From contig JAADBR010000072.1 of NCBI GenBank assembly GCA_009995705.1, forward strand, positions 1-20,305: DNA of 20,305 nt, read 5' to 3'. The first letter of the stretch is position 1. Every line of letters starts with the position of its first letter. Shown piece after piece: positions 1-6,890 of the stretch. The notes under the pieces were generated by a model, which was given only the letters and a program-made list of their open reading frames with translations, was not told where the DNA came from and did not search any database. A program made the position numbers and the translations under genes. The DNA comes from Microcystis aeruginosa W13-11 (GTDB lineage: Bacteria > Cyanobacteriota > Cyanobacteriia > Cyanobacteriales > Microcystaceae).

Positions 1-289
1 CTTTACTGTTTCTCAAATGCCTTTTTTCGCTCCTTATGTTTATTTTTATGCTCACTTTGATTTTTTCTCTCCGTAATTTCTCTCTGTGACAGCTTAGGGT
101 GCGGAATGTGGGATCTAACTGCCTATTGCAAGAGTGCCTATCTTCACTAGGAAATTAATTTTGCACGACCACTTAGTAGGTTGATTCATGAATCAACCTA
201 CTATGGGGGGTTAGGGGACAAGGGGGTGGGGTAGGATGCCACTATCAATTTTACTCTGTTTTCGGATTGCGTCTGTTTCCCTCCAGAGT
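1..289. other. Intergenic region at window start
   Basis: No coding region is supported here on either strand. The stretch holds a perfect 30-nt palindrome at 174-203 (listed separately) and a G-rich run just after it (about 204-232). It lies downstream of the minus-strand nnr gene, whose stop codon is at 290-292, so the palindrome could double as its transcription terminator; no T-tract follows it on the minus strand. Confidence 0.5.
174..203. repeat. Perfect 30-nt palindrome, dispersed repeat
   Basis: The two 15-nt arms (174-188 and 189-203) are exact reverse complements with no loop; each arm carries TAGTAGGTTGATTCA. A near-identical copy with one mismatched pair lies at 15269-15294, after ndhH. 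Two copies, both just downstream of a gene, indicate a dispersed palindromic repeat family. Whether it terminates transcription or is a non-autonomous mobile repeat cannot be told from this window. Confidence 0.8.
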
Positions 290-1807
290 TTAATTTAAAC
301 CTTTAAGGGCAGCAAATAAATAATTAGCTAAAGTTACTCCATCTACTCCTAATTCCGTCCTTTCTTTGGCTGCTAAAATGCCAGCTTGAGCGTGTAAATA
401 AGCCCCTAATGCGCTTGCTTCCGAGGGTTTGTCTGACATTTGGGTTAAGAATCCGCCGATTAATCCCGTTAAGACATCACCGCTACCACCTCGCGCTAGA
501 GCGGAGCTACTTTCGGGGATTATATACATTTTACCGTCCGGGGAGGCGATTATAGTTCTGGCTCCTTTTAATAAGACAATTGCACCACTTTGTCGAGATG
601 CTTCTTGAGCGATATTAATCCTATCTTGAGAACCTGATAATTTAGGAAATAAGCGTTTAAATTCTCCCCAATGAGGCGTTAAAATTGTTTTATTCTGACG
701 AGATGATAATTTTTCTATACCCAATTGAGCCAAAATATTTAAAGCATCGGCATCGAGTATAACTGGTTTATCACTATCTAAAACCTGTTCGATAATAGCA
801 GGATTTTCTGTGGTTAATCCAGGACCACAGGCGAGGACATGATAATTATTTAATTCGAGGGGAAGTTCGGCAATAGCTCCCGTGGCAGTTTCGGGACAAT
901 CGATAATTAATGCTTCTGGTAAATGACTAATTAATAAAGATTTGAGGGCAGCAGGAACGGCAATAGAAAGCATTCCCACACCACTACCTCGCGCTCCTAA
1001 TCCGGTGAGAATTGCTCCCCCTGCATAACGACGAGAACCACAGATAATTAATAAATGTCCCTGCTGATATTTATGGGTAACTAGAGGACGGGGTAAAGGT
1101 AAATAAGGGCGAATTAGATCGGGATTAACTCTCAGAATTGGCGGTGAATATTGTAAAATTGTTTCTAGGTCAAGGGGACTAATTCCTATGTCAATTAACT
1201 CCACTTTGCCTAGATAGGGTAGGGCCAAATCTTGGAAAAAAGCTCGCTTCCAGAGTCCCAAACAAAAGGTATGAGTAGCTTTAATTGCTGTGCCTAAAAC
1301 CTCTCCGGTGTCGGTGTGAATTCCTGAAGCAATATCGATACTAATTATCGGTTTTTGCCAACTATTAATTTTATCGACTAATTCGGCAATATCTCCCGAT
1401 AAAGTCCTTTCTAAACCAAAACCGAAAAGACCATCGATAATTAACTGACAATCCCCCAAAGATTCTAAAGTTTTTTGAAAAATTAAGCCTAAATGCTTAA
1501 CATAATTAGCCTGTTGTGCTGTTAAATCCTTAAGTTTGGCGATCGGACAAAAAAGAGATACTTGATAACCAGCGAGATGTAATTCTCTAGCAATCACGAG
1601 AGCGTCGCCGCCATTATGACCAGGGCCAACGATAACACCGATTTTGGGGAAATCAGCCAAAGAATAGGACTTTTTAAACTGTTGTGTCGTTAACAGGGCC
1701 GCCTTTTCCATCAAAGCGGCCACAGGCATACCGGAGGCAAAAATCGCCCCTTCGATGCGACGCATCTGCTCGCTATTAACCACGTTTAACCAATAATTGT
1801 AACTCAT
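290..1807 (-). CDS. nnr: Bifunctional NAD(P)H-hydrate epimerase / ADP-dependent NAD(P)H-hydrate dehydratase
   Basis: This enzyme repairs damaged nicotinamide cofactors. The N-terminal domain epimerises R- and S-NAD(P)HX, and the C-terminal domain dehydrates S-NAD(P)HX back to NAD(P)H using ADP. The 505 residues show both domains in order. The YjeF_N-type domain (about 1-220) contains GPGHNGGDAL at 61-70 and SIDIASGIHTDTG around 156-168. The ribokinase-like carbohydrate-kinase domain (about 240-500) contains HKYQQGHLLIICGS at 245-258, LDADALN at 351-357 and the catalytic-loop motif GGSGDVLTG at 440-448. The length fits the fused bacterial form. The ATG at 1807 gives the expected N-terminus. 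The gene stands alone, with repeat DNA downstream and an insertion sequence upstream. No lesions are seen. It is a cytosolic housekeeping enzyme. Confidence 0.93.
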   Translation of the reverse strand: MSYNYWLNVVNSEQMRRIEGAIFASGMPVAALMEKAALLTTQQFKKSYSLADFPKIGVIVGPGHNGGDALVIARELHLAGYQVSLFCPIAKLKDLTAQQANYVKHLGLIFQKTLESLGDCQLIIDGLFGFGLERTLSGDIAELVDKINSWQKPIISIDIASGIHTDTGEVLGTAIKATHTFCLGLWKRAFFQDLALPYLGKVELIDIGISPLDLETILQYSPPILRVNPDLIRPYLPLPRPLVTHKYQQGHLLIICGSRRYAGGAILTGLGARGSGVGMLSIAVPAALKSLLISHLPEALIIDCPETATGAIAELPLELNNYHVLACGPGLTTENPAIIEQVLDSDKPVILDADALNILAQLGIEKLSSRQNKTILTPHWGEFKRLFPKLSGSQDRINIAQEASRQSGAIVLLKGARTIIASPDGKMYIIPESSSALARGGSGDVLTGLIGGFLTQMSDKPSEASALGAYLHAQAGILAAKERTELGVDGVTLANYLFAALKGLN

Positions 1808-1966
1808 TGCAGGGATAAATTGCCTGTTAACAGGTCTAGATAACTTTTTTGCCGAAAAACTGCCAATTAGCCCGCATTCTGTCTAGTTTCCGCTTGACGG
1901 TGAGCGGCGGATATATTAATTAAGTTGGGTAGGCGTTAAAAACTATCAGATGCCCCCCTTATTAAG

Positions 1967-1994
1967 CTATCCATTAGTTACATCTTTCTTAACA
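1967..1994. repeat. Left terminal inverted repeat of the IS4-family element
   Basis: The outer bases read CTATCCATTAGT and the inner bases ATCTTTCTTAACA. It matches the complement of 3526-3553 at 26 of 28 positions (differences at positions 13 and 15). It is the binding and cleavage end for the transposase and lies at the 3' side of the transposase gene. Confidence 0.85.
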
Positions 1995-2031
1995 TAAAAT
2001 TTGACAAAAAGAGAAAAGTGTGCAAGATGGC

Positions 2032-3441
2032 TCAAGGGGGTTCTATGGGGGGACTAATTTGATGAGATAGTTTCCAAGTCCGGCTGATATCATGTAACCT
2101 TCGCAGTCCCAACCAAATAGTTTTAACACCTGGTTCACCGTCGCCTTTTCTACCTAAAAACCCCCCAAGAGAAGCAATCATTCTGACTGCTTCCCTAAAG
2201 GAGGGCGGCTTTTCAGGTGGCGGACTCTTTTTATGAATAGTGGCACACAAAGATTGCCATTCATGTTCTTCTAAAAAACTTTCACAACTCTCCTCTCCGT
2301 GTAAGCGTGCTTGATAAGTTAACCAAAGTAATCTCCAAGCTACAATTGAATAGGTAGCTAAGGCCATCTCAATTCTCCGACCCGTTTCTAATTGCAGTTT
2401 TTCTAATCCACAACCACTTTTTAAACCAAAATGATAGCGTTCTATCAACCAGTGATAACTATACCAGCGCACGCAGGTTATCGCCGATTCAAGGCTACTA
2501 ATGTCTAGGCTAGTTAAGAGGAGCCAACTGATAGGATTAACTCCGGGATGCGGATTTTCTTCTTCGGCTAAAATCACCTGTAATTTTACCGGTTGACGAG
2601 GGGTCGCCTTGGAATGATGGCTAGGTACTTGTATTTCAAAACTGGCAAATCTAACTGTTAGTTTAGCTAGTCTAGCCTCGTGATTAGGATTGCGTTTTAC
2701 TTGCACATCTAGGCTACCACAGGCTTTTATTTCTCTGATGGTTTGATGTAAATATTTAGTCTCTGGATGCCCTGACCTTTGCTTATCTTCGAGATAGTTA
2801 ACTTTTCGGTTATGAGTTCCTCGGATTAATAAATGAGAGTTAGGACTTCTTGATTGGGCAAATAAATCAAATATGTCTGCTTCACAATCTCCGATTGTTA
2901 CTACTTGAATTTCTTCGGGTATTTGTTGTTGTGTTTCTGACAAAGAATCTAACCATCTTTGACTTTCTTTTTCTTGGGTTTCTCTTTTTTTTCTTTGCTT
3001 GGCAATCCCTAAATTCTTTTCTTCTCTTGCCCAGACATATTGATTAATCAGTCCTAAAGGTATTCCTTGCGCTGACACTCCTAATGTGGTATGAACTTTG
3101 AGCCCAAAGGACGTTTTACAGTCTAGATAACCCATTTCTTTTTTGGCTTTTTGGGTCGTAAAGTCTAAACTTGTTGTGTCTTGCACTGCCAAAACTATTG
3201 GATGTTCTTTGATTCTTTCTACTGTACTTTTGGTCTGGGCGGCAATTATATCTGACGGGTGAAAATAGGGGGAATTCCAAAAGTCATAGGTGGCACTCGC
3301 CGCGGCTAGATTTCCCGAGACTTGTGGCACACTTGTACTAGGTTGGCTGGCCAAGTTTTCTAGGATACTGATTAACCTTTTCTTTCTTCTGCTGTCCCCT
3401 AGGTCTGCATACTGTAATTCTTGGGCTGCCCATTTCTCCAT
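2032..3441 (-). CDS. IS4-family transposase, Tn5-like DDE
   Basis: This transposase catalyses cut-and-paste movement of the surrounding IS. An N-terminal DNA-binding region (WAAQELQYADLGDSRRKKRL and following) resembles the Tn5/IS50 transposase N-terminus. The acidic triad is visible: Asp in VQDTTSLDF, Asp in IGDCEADIFDLF, and Glu in the YSYHWLIERYHFGLKSG signature, which is the Y-(2)-R-(3)-E-(6)-K type of IS4 enzymes. These fall at residues 105, 202 and 351 if counted from a TTG at 3492, or 88, 185 and 334 from the start used here. I chose ATG 3441 because GGAGGT lies about ten bases upstream; the longer frame starts only with TTG and lacks a comparable site. The frame is uninterrupted at 469 residues, so the enzyme may be active. 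Confidence 0.9.
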   Translation of the reverse strand: MEKWAAQELQYADLGDSRRKKRLISILENLASQPSTSVPQVSGNLAAASATYDFWNSPYFHPSDIIAAQTKSTVERIKEHPIVLAVQDTTSLDFTTQKAKKEMGYLDCKTSFGLKVHTTLGVSAQGIPLGLINQYVWAREEKNLGIAKQRKKRETQEKESQRWLDSLSETQQQIPEEIQVVTIGDCEADIFDLFAQSRSPNSHLLIRGTHNRKVNYLEDKQRSGHPETKYLHQTIREIKACGSLDVQVKRNPNHEARLAKLTVRFASFEIQVPSHHSKATPRQPVKLQVILAEEENPHPGVNPISWLLLTSLDISSLESAITCVRWYSYHWLIERYHFGLKSGCGLEKLQLETGRRIEMALATYSIVAWRLLWLTYQARLHGEESCESFLEEHEWQSLCATIHKKSPPPEKPPSFREAVRMIASLGGFLGRKGDGEPGVKTIWLGLRRLHDISRTWKLSHQISPPIEPP

Positions 3442-3525
3442 TTTTTTGCTTACCTCCACCTTAATTCCTTCTTTCAAAACTATACCTATCAATCGTTTCC
3501 CCTTTTTTTAAGTTTCTTCTCTTTT

Positions 3526-3553
3526 TGTTAAGAAAGATCTGACTAATGGATAG
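3526..3553. repeat. Right terminal inverted repeat of the IS4-family element
   Basis: Complementary to 1967-1994 with two differences. It lies upstream of the transposase start. The next base (3554) begins an open frame belonging to a truncated type ISP restriction-modification gene. Confidence 0.85.
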
Positions 3554-3865
3554 AAGGGGGGTTGGGGGGATCTATCTTTTGTCAGTAAAAGCGATAGAAT
3601 TGTTGCTGCGGGACATCCCAAATATAGCAAAGGAGAAGTCCACATCAACACACAGGGAGACTGCTTTAAAGGAGTACCTGAAGCGGTTTGGAACTTTTAT
3701 ATTGGGGGTTATCAAGTTTGTCAGAAATGGTTAAAAGACAGAAAAGGATGCACCCTATCAGATGAGGACATACGGCACTATCATAAGATAGTAGTAGCCC
3801 TAGCCGAAACCATCAAGTTAATGCAGTTAGTCGATGCTGCGATTCCGAGTTTTCCTATTGAGTAA
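3554..3865 (+). pseudogene. C-terminal remnant of a type ISP restriction-modification (methylase-helicase) protein
   Basis: From the IS boundary an uninterrupted frame of 103 codons runs to TAA at 3863-3865 without a credible start codon. Its translation includes HPKYSKGEVHIN, WNFYIGGYQVCQKWLKDRKG and IRHYHKIVVALAETIKLM, the typical end of the single-polypeptide (type ISP) restriction enzymes and related DNA methylases, which act on foreign DNA. The parent protein would be around a thousand or more residues, so over 90 percent of it is missing. The last part (about 3750-3865) is repeated at 5206-5334. The 5' truncation at the IS end suggests an insertion followed by deletion. The family call rests on recognising this C-terminal signature. 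Confidence 0.7.
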
Positions 3866-3890
3866 ATTTAGATTGATAAAGGATAAAAAA

Positions 3891-4139
3891 ATGACAAAAC
3901 AATTAACCGTTATTTTTGATGGTAAAGTCTTTCATCCTGAGACAGATATAGACTTAAAATCTAATACCCGTTACCTTATTTCCATCGTCTCAGAAGCAGA
4001 AATACCAGAAAAACCTTCAGGAGATGCTTGGGACATTTTAGAAGATATGGCTGGAACTATTGAAGCCCCAGAAGACTGGTCAAAAGAACATGATCATTAC
4101 CTTTATGGAACACCGAAACGAGAGGTAAATGATGAGTAA
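3891..4139 (+). CDS. Antitoxin-like protein of a PIN-domain toxin-antitoxin pair
   Basis: A small acidic protein of 82 residues. It starts MTKQLTVIFDGKVFHPE, a short beta-rich beginning typical of cyanobacterial VapB-like and AF2212-like antitoxins, and has an acidic helical tail (DAWDILEDMAGTIEAPEDW). Its stop overlaps the start of the following PIN toxin gene by 8 bp, the usual antitoxin-toxin layout. I chose ATG 3891 over the longer open frame from 3834 because the upstream codons belong to the end of the preceding methylase remnant and an A/G-rich stretch (AAAGGATAAAAAA) sits just before it. The antitoxin is intact while its toxin is broken, as expected when the toxin is lost first. It would neutralise the toxin and probably autoregulate the pair; both are inference. 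Confidence 0.6.
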   Translation: MTKQLTVIFDGKVFHPETDIDLKSNTRYLISIVSEAEIPEKPSGDAWDILEDMAGTIEAPEDWSKEHDHYLYGTPKREVNDE

Positions 4140-4431
4140 AGAAAGACTGTTTATCGACACAGCATTTATTCAAGCAGTTCTGAATAAGCAAGACCAATAT
4201 CATGCCCAAGCCTTAAAATTATTACCTAAGGTTAAAAATGCGTTAGAAGTTTGGACTACTGAGGCAGTTTTAATGTAAGTAGGGAATGCTTTAAGTACAT
4301 TTAATCGTCAAAAAGCTGCTAATTTTATCAAACAATGTTACCATACACAAAACATGAGAGTTGTCAATATTAGTTCTCAACTTTTTCATAAAGGATTGAC
4401 TCTTTTTTTATCACAACAAAAAAAACTCTGA
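4132..4431 (+). pseudogene. Broken PIN-domain toxin (VapC-like), nonsense mutation and 3' truncation
   Basis: Translation begins MSKERLFIDTAFIQAVLN, the first beta-strand and catalytic Asp of a PIN-domain ribonuclease. A TAA at 4276-4278 interrupts the frame at TTEAVLM-stop-VGNALSTFNR, where the family normally has Glu (GAA to TAA is one base change). The frame then continues through NFIKQCYHTQNMRVVNISSQLF to a TGA at 4429-4431. The C-terminal third, with the remaining acidic residues, is missing and is replaced by the tail of a second antitoxin gene. An intact version would cleave RNA and be restrained by the product of 3891-4139. As it stands it should be non-functional. Confidence 0.75.
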
Positions 4432-4583
4432 ATATTCCAGCAAAAGATGGTTTAGACAATGAGGATCCTTTAGCAGACTTAAGAAATAGTGATTTTATTG
4501 GTTGTTTTGCTGATGAACCAGATTTAGCGGCAAAATCAGAGGAAATCGCCCAAGGTATTTTGTCCAGAAAAGATCTTGGGTAA
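4425..4583 (+). pseudogene. C-terminal remnant of a second antitoxin-like gene
   Basis: The frame ending at TAA 4581-4583 reads NIPAKDGLDNEDPLADLRNS and then DFIGCF, followed by a charged tail. This resembles the end of small antitoxins that precede PIN toxins in cyanobacteria. It stops 2 bp before the start of the second PIN toxin locus, which fits an antitoxin-toxin operon. No start codon or N-terminal domain remains: the upstream codons run into the truncated first PIN toxin through an A8 tract. The junction suggests a deletion that fused two adjacent toxin-antitoxin modules. Confidence 0.55.
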
Positions 4584-4585
4584 TT

Positions 4586-4995
4586 ATGATTATTGCTGAT
4601 ACGGGTTTTTTGTTGCTTTAGGGAATAAAAACGATAATTTTCATGCCAAAACTAAACAAAAACTTGTCACATTAAAAGAGCCATTAATTACCACTTATCC
4701 AGTGGTGGTAGAAACCAGTTATCTTCTTTGGGAAAGATGCAGAAATGATGCTCAATTCAAATTTATACGTCAATTAACTCAAGGGAGTATTAAAATTTTT
4801 CATCTATAAAATATTCATTTAGAACGAATGCTAGAATTAATGATAAAATATTTAAATTTGCCAATGGACTTAGCTGATGCTTCTTTAGTAGTATTAGCTG
4901 AAACAATTCAAGAGAACAGAATATTAACCACAGATAGGCGAGATTTTACTGTTTATCGTTGGCTAAATAATCAAACATTTGAACTTCTATCTTAA
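4586..4995 (+). pseudogene. Second broken PIN-domain toxin (VapC-like), frameshift plus nonsense
   Basis: It starts MIIADTGF with the first catalytic Asp and then hits TAG at 4619-4621. One base appears lost from a T-run at 4606-4611, because the next frame restores VALGNKNDNFHAKTKQKL. Downstream come VVVETSYLLWER, then an in-frame TAA at 4807-4809, then LPMDLADASLVVLAE and ILTTDRRDF, ending at TAA 4993-4995. All the acidic PIN motifs are recognisable, so the gene decayed recently. In intact form it would be about 136 residues and a ribonuclease toxin paired with the antitoxin remnant 2 bp upstream. Confidence 0.78.
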
Positions 4996-5001
4996 GAAGA
5001 G

Positions 5002-5202
5002 ATGAAAATGACAGCGGTTGAATTACAAATAAAGGGATTTAAGGCTTGAGTTGATGCTTTAGGTACTTTGGATGCTATGCGCTTTATTCATCAGTATGAT
5101 AGCGGTAGTGGTGATTATACCAAAGAGCGCCATCGGTGGTTAGATCAGTTAACAATTGATGATTTCATTATGTTCAACAAAAACGCCAAAGCCAAAAATT
5201 AA
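5002..5202 (+). pseudogene. Small conserved-type hypothetical gene interrupted by TGA
   Basis: The frame from ATG 5002 (or 5008) reads MTAVELQIKGFKA, meets TGA at 5047-5049, and continues as VDALGTLDAMRFIHQYDSGS, then YTKERHRWLDQLTIDDFIMF to TAA 5200-5202. The coherent sequence on both sides of the TGA indicates a single gene of about 66 codons with one nonsense mutation. It follows the second PIN locus by 6 bp. I recognise the pattern of small proteins often found beside PIN toxins in cyanobacteria, but I do not know their function. Confidence 0.5.
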
Positions 5203-5205
5203 TAA

Positions 5206-5334
5206 AACCACAAGAGACACACCTTGTCAGACGAGGACATATTACACTATCATAAGATAGTAGTAGCCTTAGCCGAAACCATCAAGTTAATGCAGTTAAT
5301 CGATGCTGCTATACCCAGTTTTCCCATCAAGTAA
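5206..5334 (+). pseudogene. Second copy of the type ISP methylase 3' end
   Basis: The frame ending at TAA 5332-5334 translates as LHYHKIVVALAETIKLMQLI, then DAAIPSFPIK. It is nearly identical to the end of the remnant at 3554-3865, and the DNA is also very similar over about 110 bp. The similarity fades upstream, around 5206-5220, through small indels. The two copies form a direct repeat that flanks the broken toxin-antitoxin block. Either the gene end was duplicated or two related restriction genes once lay in tandem with the modules between them. Confidence 0.7.
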
Positions 5335-5352
5335 ATATAGCCAGCAAGATTT

Positions 5353-5938
5353 ATGCTCGCAACTGTAATCCAAGACTTGATAAAAAAACAACGCCCCTAC
5401 TACCACCCTCAAGGGGATTACATCAAAGGAATTAATATCCGGCGCACAACGTTGTTTGAGAGTCATGCAGAACTTTGGCGTAGTGGTTTGTGCCGATGCG
5501 GTAGGCTTAGGAAAAACCCGCCTTGCTGCTGCGGTAACAAAACTCTACCTAGAAGGAAATCCTCAAACTAAAATTGCCATTATTGCTGCCAAAAAACTCC
5601 ACCCGAACTGGGGGAGAGAAATGGCAGAATTAGGATTGATCGCCAAGAAACACTACGAACTCTACAATAAAAACCTAATGAGTCGTGGCGGCGATCGCTT
5701 TTATGATGAATTTACCCGCCATGGGGGGGCGGCAGATTTAGTCATCATCGATGAAGCCTCGGAATTACCTACCAGTGTAGTCGCTTTAACTCTCGATTAC
5801 TTTGACCCTAATGGTCAACCAATTCCCGAACAAAATCAACTAATTTATTGGAACGATCTAAGCAGAGAAAATGATGGTTTGGGAGTGGCAATCGCCACAG
5901 CTTTTAAAACCCCTCAAGTCAGCCAGATTGTCCCCTGA
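5353..5938 (+). pseudogene. SNF2/DEAD-type helicase remnant with frameshift and probable internal deletion
   Basis: ATG 5353 opens a frame with QDLIKKQRPYYHPQGDYIKG. Around 5400-5440 the coherent sequence moves to the frame that reads GAQRCLRVMQNFGVVVCADA and on into VGLGKT, the helicase Walker A motif. Walker B/motif II follows as VIIDEAS. Superfamily 2 helicases of this size normally carry several hundred more residues before the end. Here DEASEL is followed at once by LTLDYFDPNGQPIPEQNQL and a stop at 5936-5938, which looks like a C-terminal segment joined by deletion. It may be part of the same lost restriction system as the methylase remnants. It should not be functional. Confidence 0.6.
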
Positions 5939-6275
5939 TGCTGCTAACCCTTCCAGTTTAAAACTTTCTCTTTCAGCCATGTTACTGAGAATTTGAACAG
6001 ATTAATTTTTCAGCAAACCCTATATAGGAGCGATCTTTGTGCCCTTTGTGTCTCTGTGGTTCCTTCCACTCGGTCTCGCGTAGCGAGCGCGTTGCGACCG
6101 CCAGCAGGACTGTATCTTAGAATACATTTTACCCACCAAACCTAAGAGAGCCATGAGGCAAGGAGCAAGGGGAGTAAACTGATCACTGATTACTGAAAAG
6201 ACTCCCCCACAGCCATCTCACTCCGGGGAAAATCGCTATAGAATAGAGAAAAAAGAGAATTGCGAGGAAAAAACT
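5939..6275. other. Intergenic region with short dispersed repeats
   Basis: No gene is supported. The region contains a small GC-rich inverted repeat around 6074-6103 (GGTCTCGC and its near complement GTTGCGACC around TAGCGAGC) and a G-rich then TTACTGA-containing stretch (6150-6210) that echoes the repeat upstream of ndhH. The ancestral start of the following esterase may lie within 6252-6290. Confidence 0.4.
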
Positions 6276-6332
6276 CTGTCTTTTAACCCGATTGTCATTC
6301 CCCCTTCCCTGGAAAATCCCGCTCGCCATCTA

Positions 6333-6890
6333 GTGATCATGCTGCACGGTTGGGGTGCGGATGCCATGGATCTGGCCCCCCTTGCATCGATGCTGCATCT
6401 GGCTGATTGTCAATTTTTGCTTCCCAATGCTCCCTTCGAGCATCCGCAAGTGCCGGGGGGACGCGCCTGGTATGCGTTAGAAACCTCCGATTATCAAGGT
6501 TTAGCCGCTAGTCGTCAACAGTTGCACGATTGGATTATTTCCCTGGAAGCAACCACCGGTATTCCCCTAGAGCGGACTTTTTTGACCGGTTTTTCCCAAG
6601 GGGGAGCGATGACTCTGGATGTGGGTTTATCCTTACCCTTAGCGGGATTGGGTTCCTTGAGTGGTTATCTGCACAGTGAACCCCATCCCCAGGGTCCACA
6701 AAATGTCTTAATTGTTCATGGTAAGGAGGATCCCGTCGTTCCTGTGGCCATAGCTCGTCAAGCCAGGGATTTACTGCTTGGTTTGGGGGTTAACGTCGAA
6801 TATCACGAGTTAAATATGGGCCACGAAATCCCGATTCCGGCGCTGACTATCTTACGCCAATTCCTCCGCAATCGTCTAGAAACTGCATGA
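6333..6890 (+). CDS. Serine esterase / phospholipase-carboxylesterase family, alpha/beta hydrolase
   Basis: A cytosolic alpha/beta-hydrolase that probably hydrolyses carboxylic esters; the substrate is unknown. The oxyanion-region motif MLHGWGAD is at the N-terminus, the nucleophile elbow GFSQGG places Ser at 88, Asp is at 133 in HGKEDPVVP, and His is at 164 in NMGHEIP, completing the triad. The start used is GTG 6333, but this begins inside a core beta-strand. Coherent family-like sequence (LSFNPIVIPPSLENPARHLV) extends in frame back to about 6276, where no ATG occurs, only ACT-CTG-TCT. The true start is therefore a rare codon (CTG 6276 or further up), or the ATG was lost. The stop overlaps the rsmB start (ATGA), so the two genes are probably translationally coupled. 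Confidence 0.8.
   Translation: MIMLHGWGADAMDLAPLASMLHLADCQFLLPNAPFEHPQVPGGRAWYALETSDYQGLAASRQQLHDWIISLEATTGIPLERTFLTGFSQGGAMTLDVGLSLPLAGLGSLSGYLHSEPHPQGPQNVLIVHGKEDPVVPVAIARQARDLLLGLGVNVEYHELNMGHEIPIPALTILRQFLRNRLETA

Larger units (their letters stand above)
1967..3553 (-). mobile_element. IS4-family (Tn5-like) insertion sequence, about 1587 bp
   Basis: Terminal inverted repeats of 28 nt (1967-1994 and 3526-3553) match at 26 of 28 positions and bracket one full-length transposase gene on the minus strand. That is the organisation of an intact IS. No convincing 9-12 bp target duplication is visible: the nine bases to the left are CTTATTAAG and to the right AAGGGGGGT. Outside the repeats both flanks continue with an inverted CCCCCCTT/AAGGGGGG, separated from the left repeat by six extra bases. 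The right end abuts a truncated restriction-modification gene, so the insertion or a later deletion removed the rest of that gene. Confidence 0.85.

Noticed and set aside
2850..3511. Plus-strand open frames inside the transposase
   Set aside because: They are antisense shadows of the transposase gene with hydrophobic low-complexity translations.
3546..3734. 62-codon plus-strand frame starting at the IS right end
   Set aside because: It is out of frame with the recognisable type ISP remnant that occupies the same DNA.
5912..5980. Minus-strand frame beginning MAERESFKLEGLAASGDNLA
   Set aside because: It looks slightly antitoxin-like but lies across the end of the helicase remnant, and I could not support a complete gene or a ribosome binding site.
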